This document shows, piece by piece, positions 57,083 to 64,000 of a DNA stretch of 64,000 bases. Location: positions 44,354-108,353 of the forward strand of contig JAGRGH010000037.1 of NCBI GenBank assembly GCA_020445605.1. The letters are read 5' to 3'. The notes beneath the pieces were generated by a model. The model worked only from the letters and a program-made list of their open reading frames with translations, was not told the origin of the DNA and did no database searches. Numbering within the stretch: the stretch's first letter is position 1; each line of letters starts with the position of its first letter. Position numbers and translations under genes: made by a program. This stretch comes from Chromatiales bacterium. GTDB taxonomy: Bacteria; Pseudomonadota; Gammaproteobacteria; JAGRGH01.

Positions 57083-58654
57083 GTGGATAACGCTGATGTG
57101 TTGGTGCCGGTGAAAGCCGCGGCTTCCAGTCGCCGTGACCTGTTTCGCTTCGGCCTCGCGCTGGGGTTCCTGGTGGTCGTCTTCGTCGCGGCGCAAACCG
57201 TCGCGGCCGGCATCAGCGGGGCGAATCTGCTGGTCGCGGCGGCGGTGATCGGCGCCTACATGGCGATGAATATCGGCGCCAACGACGTTGCCAACAACGT
57301 TGGTCCGGCCGTCGGTTCGCGCGCCATGACGCTGGGCGGTGCGATCGCCATCGCCGCGATTTTCGAGGCGGCAGGGGCGCTGATTGCCGGTGGCGAGGTG
57401 GTCAGCACCATCAAGGGCGGGATCATCAATCCGGCCACGATCGGCGACGTCGATACCTTCATCTGGCTGATGACCGCGGCACTGCTGGCCGGGGCCCTGT
57501 GGCTGAACATCGCAACGGCGCTCGGCGCGCCGGTCTCCACCACGCATTCGATTGTCGGCGGCGTGCTCGGCGCTGGCATCGCCGCTGGCGGCTTTGGCAT
57601 CGCCAACTGGTCGACCATGGGCAAGATCGCCGCGAGCTGGGTGATCTCGCCCGTCCTGGGCGGCCTGATCGCGGCCACCTTTCTCTACATCATCAAGCGC
57701 ACGATCACCTATCAGCCGCGTATGCGCCAGGCGGCGCGCAAGGTCGTGCCACTGCTCGTCGCGTTGATGGCCTGGGCGTTTGCGACCTATCTCGTGATGA
57801 AGGGGCTCAAGCACATCTGGAAGGTCGGCTTCGGCGGCGCCGCCGCAATCGGTCTTGGCGTGGCCGTGGTCGTGTTTACGCTGGTGCGCAAACTCGTCGC
57901 GCGAAATGCGGATGCACTGCCGGCATCGAAAGAAGGCATCAATCGCCTGTTCACGGTGCCGCTGATCTTCGCGGCGGCGCTGCTGAGTTTCGCGCACGGT
58001 GCCAATGACGTCGCGAACGCCGTTGGTCCGCTGGCGGCGATCAACGAGGCGATCGTGCACGGCGGCGTGGTCGCGAAGGCCGGCATTCCCCTGTGGGTGA
58101 TGCTGGTCGGGGCGATTGGCATATCGATCGGTCTGGCCCTGTACGGGCCCAAGCTGATCCGCACCGTGGGTTCGGAAATCACCGAACTGGACCAGATGCG
58201 CGCGTTCTGCATCGCCATGGCCGCGGCGATCACCGTGATCGTCGCGAGCCAGCTCGGCTTGCCGGTGTCGTCGACCCACATCGCGGTGGGCGCGGTATTC
58301 GGCGTGGGTTTCCTGCGCGAGTATCTGAAGACGAACTACTCGGCAATGATCGCCGAGATCAAGGCCCACCATGAGGGCGCGGGCCAGGCCGAGGTCGATG
58401 CGTTTCTGAACGCGTTCACCAAGGGCACGATCAAGGAACGGGGGCAGATGCTGCGCGAACTCAAGCAGCGTTCGGACCAGGACCCAACCATCAGCAAGAC
58501 CGAGCGCAAGGGCCTGAAACGCGTCTACAAGACCGAGCTGGTCAAGCGCACGCACCTGGTGCGGATCATCGCGGCCTGGCTGGTGACCGTGCCGATCTCG
58601 GCGCTGATCGCGGCATTCCTGTACTTCACCGTGCGCGGGATGATGCTGCCCTAG
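57083..58654 (+). CDS. Inorganic phosphate transporter, Pit family
   Basis: A 523-residue inner-membrane phosphate/metal symporter with about ten to twelve helices and the two duplicated signature motifs MNIGANDVANNVGPAVGSRA and FAHGANDVANAVGPLAAINE. A large cytoplasmic loop at about 345-440 has GTIKERGQMLRELKQRSDQ. Start at GTG 57083 has a GGGGAGGGG site just upstream; GTG at 57080 is equally possible. Low-affinity uptake driven by proton-motive force is expected. Its stop is only 20 bases from the convergent glnD. Confidence 0.93.
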   Translation: MDNADVLVPVKAAASSRRDLFRFGLALGFLVVVFVAAQTVAAGISGANLLVAAAVIGAYMAMNIGANDVANNVGPAVGSRAMTLGGAIAIAAIFEAAGALIAGGEVVSTIKGGIINPATIGDVDTFIWLMTAALLAGALWLNIATALGAPVSTTHSIVGGVLGAGIAAGGFGIANWSTMGKIAASWVISPVLGGLIAATFLYIIKRTITYQPRMRQAARKVVPLLVALMAWAFATYLVMKGLKHIWKVGFGGAAAIGLGVAVVVFTLVRKLVARNADALPASKEGINRLFTVPLIFAAALLSFAHGANDVANAVGPLAAINEAIVHGGVVAKAGIPLWVMLVGAIGISIGLALYGPKLIRTVGSEITELDQMRAFCIAMAAAITVIVASQLGLPVSSTHIAVGAVFGVGFLREYLKTNYSAMIAEIKAHHEGAGQAEVDAFLNAFTKGTIKERGQMLRELKQRSDQDPTISKTERKGLKRVYKTELVKRTHLVRIIAAWLVTVPISALIAAFLYFTVRGMMLP

Positions 58655-58674
58655 GGCCTGGGCCGGCGTCGTCG

Positions 58675-61320
58675 CTACCGGTCCAGCGCGCCGGTCAGGG
58701 TTGTGCCGAGGCAATCGCGCTGTTCATCCAGCAGCGCGCCGCGCGAGGCCGCGTCGCTGACGTCGAACACGTCTTCGGCCCGTGCGCCGATGGTCGCGAT
58801 GCGCGCGGCGTGCACGTCCAGCCCGCAATCCACGAAAACCCGCGCGATGGTCGACAGCAGACCATTGCGGTCGGTCGTGGCGATCTCCACACGCGTGTAA
58901 GGCGTGCCCGCGATCGGCGTGATCCGGGTCTCGGTTGGTTTCTGAAACGCCCGCGCGCGCCGGCTCGGGCGCTGGACCCGCTGCGGCGGCAGGGGCCGGT
59001 TCGCGCCCAGCGCCGGCTCCATCGCCTCGCCCAGACCGTCGCGCTCAGCCGCCCCCACCGGTCGCCCCTCGGCATCCAGCACGGTGAAGCTGTCGAGCAC
59101 CTGACCGTCATCGGTCGAATAGATGCGCGCGCCGTGGATGCTCAGACCGAGCTGTTCGATCGCGGCGGTGATCTTCGCAAACAGGCCGTGGTGCTCCGGG
59201 CCGTAGACGAAGATCTCGGTGCCGCCGCGCGCGGGGCTCGGGTTCACGGCGACCCGCGGGCTGTCCACCGCGCCGGCTTCCAGCAGCACGCGGGTATGCC
59301 AGGCAATGTCTTCGGCCGGGGTGCGCGCGAAATAGGCCTCGGGCAGGCGCGCCCAGAGGGCTTCCGTTGCGAGCTTTTTGCGTCGCTTCGGGCGTAGTCG
59401 TTCCAGTGCAGCGGTGCGGTTGGCCGCTGCCAGCGCGGCGTCATCCGCGAGTATCTCGGTGTCGGCCAGACAGCGGCGTGCGGCGAAATACAGCTCGCGC
59501 AGCAGGGCGCCCTTCCAGCTGTTCCAAAGCTCCGGATTTGTGCCACGGATGTCCGCGACGGTCAGCAGGTACAGGTACTCGAGCCGTTCGGTCGTGCCGA
59601 CCTTCGCGGCAAAGCGCGCGACGACCTCGGGGTCGGCGATGTCCTCGCGCTGCGCCGTCGTCGACATGATCAGGTGGTTCTCGACCAGCCACGCGACCAG
59701 TTCGATGGCATCCGGTGTGAGCGCGTGACGTTGGCCGAATTCGCGCACATCCTCGACGCCGAGGCGCGAGTGATCGCCGCCACGGCCCTTGGCGATGTCG
59801 TGGAACAGCCCGCCCAGATACAGCAGTTCCGGGCGGCGCAGGGTGCCGAAGATCTGCGTGCACAGCGGTAATTCGTCGGCGAACTCCGGCAGTGCGAAGC
59901 GACGCAGGTTGCGCACCACGAACAGTGTGTGCTCGTCCACGGTGTAGACATGGAACAGGTCGAACTGCATGCGCCCGCTGACCGCGCCGAACGCCGGCAG
60001 CCAGGCGCCGAGCACGCCGTAGCGGTGCATGCGCCGCAGCGCATGGATGATGCCGCGCGGCTGGCGCAGAATCGTCATGAACATGGCGCAGGCGTTCGGG
60101 TCGGCACGCAGCCGGTCGTCGATGCGGTGCAGGTTCTCGCGCACCAGCCGGATGGTCTGGGCGCGCACGCCGGCGAGGTCCGGACGGTCCTGCAGGACCC
60201 GGAACAGGCGCAGCAGCGCGGCCGGATCTTCGGCAAAGGCGCGTTCGTGGACGACTTCGAGGTAACCGCGCCGCGCCTGAAAAGTCGCGTCGATCGGCGT
60301 GGCGTCGTCCGGTGTAGCGGCCAGCAGGATGTGTTCGCGAAACAGCTGCAACAGCATTTCGTTGAGCCGGGCGAGCTGGTTCACCGTGCGGAAGTAGCGC
60401 TGCATGAACTGCTCGACGGCGAGATTTGCATCGTCGTCGCGGTAACCGAACATCTTGGCGAGCGCGCGCTGGTGATCGAACAGCAGGCGTTCCTCGCGCC
60501 GGCCGGCAATCAGATGCAGGCCGAATCGCACCCGCCACAGGAACGCCTGACCCTGCATCAGCTCGGTGCACTCGCGGTCGGTCACATAGCCGAGATCGAC
60601 CAGCGAGCGGTCCAGGTCCACGCCGTAGTGGCGTTTCGCCACCCAGGAGATCGTCTGGATGTCGCGCAGCCCGCCCGGGCCTTCCTTGACGTTCGGTTCG
60701 AGCTTGTACTCGGAGTCGTTGTAGCGGTGGTGCCGGGCGTTCTGTTCCTCGAGCTTGGCCGCGAAGAACCGCGCGCCGTCCCACATCGTGCCGGGATCGA
60801 TCCGCTTGCGCAGATCGCGCAGCACCTGCGCCGGGCCGACCAGCAGGCGGGCCTCCATCAGGTTGGTCATGACGGTGATGTCGGCGGCGGCCTCGCGCGC
60901 GCAGTCGTCGAGCGTGCGCACGCTGTGACCGACCTCGAGCCCGATGTCCCACAGGAAGGTCAGAAAGCGCTGCACGGCCTCGGCCGCCTCGGCCTCGGGC
61001 GGGCGCGCGGCCAGCAGCAGCAGATCGACGTCCGAGTGCGGATGCAGTTCGCCGCGCCCGTAGCCGCCGACCGCGAGCAGCGCGAAGCCGTCGATCTCCT
61101 TGAACAGCGGCTTCCAGACGTGGCGCAGCAGGCCGTCAATCAACAGCGCGCGGGCCGTGACGAGTTCGGTGATCGGGGCGCCGGCTTCAAACTGTGCGCG
61201 CGCCCAGCCCGCGTGGTCCCCGAGGACCTGGCGAAAGCCGGCCAGATCGCCGACGGTGGCCGGGAACTGCGGGGCGGGGGCCCGCGCCAGACCGTAATGA
61301 CGCGCGCTCTCGCAGCTCAT
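58675..61320 (-). CDS. glnD: [Protein-PII] uridylyltransferase / uridylyl-removing enzyme
   Basis: GlnD senses glutamine and adds or removes UMP on PII. The 881-residue protein has the nucleotidyltransferase motif [20 protein letters not shown] at about 80-100, the linker helices, the HD domain [17 protein letters not shown] at about 495-510 and two C-terminal ACT domains (about 690-760 with [20 protein letters not shown] and 800-870 with [19 protein letters not shown]). The ATG at 61320 overlaps the map stop by 4 bases. The order map-glnD next to rpsB is conserved in gammaproteobacteria. Confidence 0.97.
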   Translation of the reverse strand: MSCESARHYGLARAPAPQFPATVGDLAGFRQVLGDHAGWARAQFEAGAPITELVTARALLIDGLLRHVWKPLFKEIDGFALLAVGGYGRGELHPHSDVDLLLLAARPPEAEAAEAVQRFLTFLWDIGLEVGHSVRTLDDCAREAAADITVMTNLMEARLLVGPAQVLRDLRKRIDPGTMWDGARFFAAKLEEQNARHHRYNDSEYKLEPNVKEGPGGLRDIQTISWVAKRHYGVDLDRSLVDLGYVTDRECTELMQGQAFLWRVRFGLHLIAGRREERLLFDHQRALAKMFGYRDDDANLAVEQFMQRYFRTVNQLARLNEMLLQLFREHILLAATPDDATPIDATFQARRGYLEVVHERAFAEDPAALLRLFRVLQDRPDLAGVRAQTIRLVRENLHRIDDRLRADPNACAMFMTILRQPRGIIHALRRMHRYGVLGAWLPAFGAVSGRMQFDLFHVYTVDEHTLFVVRNLRRFALPEFADELPLCTQIFGTLRRPELLYLGGLFHDIAKGRGGDHSRLGVEDVREFGQRHALTPDAIELVAWLVENHLIMSTTAQREDIADPEVVARFAAKVGTTERLEYLYLLTVADIRGTNPELWNSWKGALLRELYFAARRCLADTEILADDAALAAANRTAALERLRPKRRKKLATEALWARLPEAYFARTPAEDIAWHTRVLLEAGAVDSPRVAVNPSPARGGTEIFVYGPEHHGLFAKITAAIEQLGLSIHGARIYSTDDGQVLDSFTVLDAEGRPVGAAERDGLGEAMEPALGANRPLPPQRVQRPSRRARAFQKPTETRITPIAGTPYTRVEIATTDRNGLLSTIARVFVDCGLDVHAARIATIGARAEDVFDVSDAASRGALLDEQRDCLGTTLTGALDR

Positions 61321-62096
61321 GTTCGCCGGGTCGCGCGCTCCTCTTCGCGCAGGGTCAGCACCTCGCGGCCGGTTTCGGTCACGAGGATGGTGTGCTCCCA
61401 CTGTGCGGACAGGCTCCGATCCCGCGTGACGACGGTCCAGCCGTCCGCCAGCAGTTTGGTCTCCCTGCGGCCGGCGTTGACCATGGGCTCGATCGTGAAG
61501 GTCATTCCGGGCGTCAGCTCGACCCCTGTCCCCGGCGTGCCGTAGTGCAACACCTGCGGGTCCTCGTGGAATTCGCGGCCGATGCCGTGGCCGCAGTACT
61601 CGCGCACGATCGAATAGCGGTGCCCCTCGGCGTGCTTCTGGATGGCCGCGCCGATGTCGCCGAGCCGTATGCCGGGCGCGACCATGTCGATGCCGAGCCA
61701 CATCGCCTCGTGGGTCACGCGCGTGAGCCGCTCCGCCAGCACCGAGGGCTGGCCGACGAAGAACATCTTCGAGGTATCGCCGTGAAACCCGCCCTTGATG
61801 ACGGTCACGTCGATGTTCAGCAGGTCGCCGTCCTTGAGCGCACGGTCGCCGGGGATGCCGTGACAGACCTGGTGGTTGATCGACGTACAGATCGAGCGCG
61901 GAAAGCCCCGGTAGTTCAGCGGCGCGGGAATCGCCTGCTGCGGACCGGTGATGTAGTCGTGGCAGATGCGGTCCAGCTCGCCGGTGGTGACGCCGGGGCG
62001 GACGTGCGCGCCGACCATCTCCAGCACCTCGGCCGCGAGCCGGCCGGCGGTGCGCATGGACTCGATCTCGTCGTCGGTCTTGATATGGATGCTCAC
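61317..62096 (-). CDS. map: Methionine aminopeptidase type I
   Basis: A 259-residue pita-bread metalloprotease that removes the initiator methionine. The metal ligands lie in [20 protein letters not shown] (two Asp), the His in [16 protein letters not shown] and the Glu in [10 protein letters not shown], with the last Glu in [10 protein letters not shown]. It is cotranscribed with glnD and divergent from rpsB, with which it shares a 219-base upstream region. Confidence 0.97.
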   Translation of the reverse strand: MSIHIKTDDEIESMRTAGRLAAEVLEMVGAHVRPGVTTGELDRICHDYITGPQQAIPAPLNYRGFPRSICTSINHQVCHGIPGDRALKDGDLLNIDVTVIKGGFHGDTSKMFFVGQPSVLAERLTRVTHEAMWLGIDMVAPGIRLGDIGAAIQKHAEGHRYSIVREYCGHGIGREFHEDPQVLHYGTPGTGVELTPGMTFTIEPMVNAGRRETKLLADGWTVVTRDRSLSAQWEHTILVTETGREVLTLREEERATRRT

Positions 62097-62169
62097 GGGT
62101 TTACCGGGTGCTTGCGCGGGCAGCTGCGCGGGCGGCGCGGCCGGCCGGAGCGGCCTGGACCGCGGGCCG

Positions 62170-62198
62170 TTGTCCGGCCGGGCGCGAAATGGTATAAA
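62170..62198 (+). promoter_or_regulatory. rpsB-tsf sigma-70 promoter
   Basis: TTGTCC (62170-62175) and TATAAA (62193-62198) lie 17 bases apart, which predicts a start near 62205. Both boxes match four or five of six consensus bases. Confidence 0.6.
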
Positions 62199-62204
62199 GC
62201 GCGG

Positions 62205-62315
62205 CTCTTTTTAGCAAATTCTCACGTGCATCGTCACGCCCTGGGGGTGCCGGCCTGGCCGGTCGCAGGGTGGGGTGTGCGGAGGCCCAACCCCGACTCA
62301 TTTCCGGAGCATTTC
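62205..62315 (+). promoter_or_regulatory. Probable rpsB mRNA leader (S2 autoregulation)
   Basis: About 110 bases lie between the promoter and the rpsB ATG. They contain inverted repeats around GCCCTGGGGG and CGCAGGGTGGGG. In gammaproteobacteria this leader (also known as t44 RNA) is bound by S2 to control its own operon. The identification rests on position and fold, not on a model match. Confidence 0.4.
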
Positions 62316-63068
62316 ATGCCAGACGTCACCATGCGCCAGATGCTGGAGGCCGGTGTTCACTTCGGCCACCAGACCCGTTTCTGGAACCCGAAGATGGCCC
62401 AGTTCCTGTTCGGCCATCGCAACAAGATTCACATTATCAACCTCGAGCACTCGCTGCCGCTTTTGCGCGACGCAATGAACTACATCGGCAAGCTCGTCGC
62501 CAACAACGGCCGCATACTGTTCGTGGGGACCAAGCGTTCCGCCCGCGACACCGTTCGCGAGGAGGCCGAGCGCTGCGGCATGCCGTACGTCGACCACCGC
62601 TGGCTCGGCGGCATGCTGACCAACTTCAAGACCATCCGGCAGTCTGTCAAGCGCCTGAAGGACCTCGAAGAGATGTTCGCTGATCCGGCCTCCAGCGGCC
62701 GCTTCAACAAGAAGGAGCAGCTGTCGCTGCGGCGCGAACTCGAGAAGCTCGAGCGTTCGCTTGGCGGCATCAAGAACATGGAATCGCTGCCGGATGCGCT
62801 GTTCATCGTCGACGTGCAGCATGAGAAGAACGCCGTCAGCGAGGCCCGCAAACTCGGTATTCCGGTCGTCGCCGTGGTCGACTCCAACAGCGATCCGGAT
62901 CTGATCGACTACGTGATTCCCGGCAACGACGACTCGATCCGCGCCGTGCGCCTGTATGTGCAGGCCGCGTCGGCCGCCGTGCTCGAGGCCAAGGCCGCCC
63001 GCGGCAGCATGCCGGTAGACGAACCGGTGCGCGAGGCCGAAATGCCGGCCGAGGCCGCCGCCGAGTGA
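62316..63068 (+). CDS. rpsB: 30S ribosomal protein S2
   Basis: A 250-residue S2 with [20 protein letters not shown] at the start, [38 protein letters not shown] and [20 protein letters not shown]; all are conserved. An Ala/Glu-rich tail (EMPAEAAAE) extends the end. The ATG at 62316 follows CGGAGC; the long open frame upstream is chance. It is followed by tsf 57 bases later in the usual order. Confidence 0.98.
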   Translation: MPDVTMRQMLEAGVHFGHQTRFWNPKMAQFLFGHRNKIHIINLEHSLPLLRDAMNYIGKLVANNGRILFVGTKRSARDTVREEAERCGMPYVDHRWLGGMLTNFKTIRQSVKRLKDLEEMFADPASSGRFNKKEQLSLRRELEKLERSLGGIKNMESLPDALFIVDVQHEKNAVSEARKLGIPVVAVVDSNSDPDLIDYVIPGNDDSIRAVRLYVQAASAAVLEAKAARGSMPVDEPVREAEMPAEAAAE

Positions 63069-63125
63069 TTCCCCGCCGGTCCGCGTGGCCGGCGCCGTTT
63101 GCAGCAAGATTGAGGTATTAGTTCC

Positions 63126-64000
<875 letters not shown>

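Noticed and set aside
58655..58674. Terminator between pit and glnD
   Set aside because: Only 20 bases and no stem long enough.

Overview
The window is 64 kb of GC-rich, densely coding chromosome from a gammaproteobacterium. Supporting signs are the gene orders glnD-map / rpsB-tsf and ribF-ileS-lspA, a folE-folX pair, Rnf genes, a TusE/DsrC-like protein, a Slp lipoprotein and a YadG/YadH-type ABC exporter. A Chromatiales/Ectothiorhodospiraceae-like relative is plausible, but the genus cannot be read from the sequence. There is no prophage, CRISPR array, intact insertion sequence or tRNA gene. The accessory signal lies in the intergenic spaces.

Layout. 1-8 kb: the end of an Anbu proteasome-type protease, a class V aminotransferase with a Kef-type antiporter, a 268-bp MITE-like element, a periplasmic protein, an unrecognised membrane protein and a DUF7931-like protein. 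7.1-7.3 kb: a candidate CRP-controlled small RNA with its own promoter and terminator. 7.3-15.9 kb: lhr, acnA and purB on the minus strand. 16-20.3 kb: an RND efflux pair. 20.3-25.5 kb: a 500-bp gap, an unknown cytoplasmic protein, an SGNH hydrolase and rnfABC without rnfDGE. 25.5-34.4 kb: a polysaccharide cluster (glycosyltransferases, AlgD-like dehydrogenase, asparagine-synthetase-like enzyme, TPR protein, GNAT, GT39-like, GtrA). 34.4-44.8 kb: rpsT, murJ, ribF, ileS, lspA, a PAS-GAF-PAS-GGDEF-EAL protein, folX/folE and rsfS. 44.8-54.5 kb: slp, small conserved proteins, an HPP membrane protein, a DsrC-like protein, a thioesterase, YadG/YadH, and a VWA lipoprotein followed by an ECF sigma factor and its probable partner. 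54.5-58.7 kb: a phosphate module of a Na/Pi-cotransporter-like protein, a universal stress protein and Pit, around a shared Pho-box-like array. 58.7-64 kb: glnD-map divergent from rpsB-tsf; tsf runs off the end.

The most unusual content is a family of about 130-170-bp interspersed repeats, each built of a chain of hairpins. Three copies begin at the first base after a stop codon. Two subfamilies keep the same loop sequences on different but still paired stems, which is the pattern expected of a structured nucleic acid. Two further MITE-like elements share CTAGTG...CACTAG ends, and one of them supplies the stop codons of both flanking convergent genes. The second notable item is the small-RNA candidate at about 7106-7214 (minus strand): a perfect TGTGA-N6-TCACA site, a TACAAT -10 box and a U-tailed hairpin lie at class II CRP-promoter spacing.
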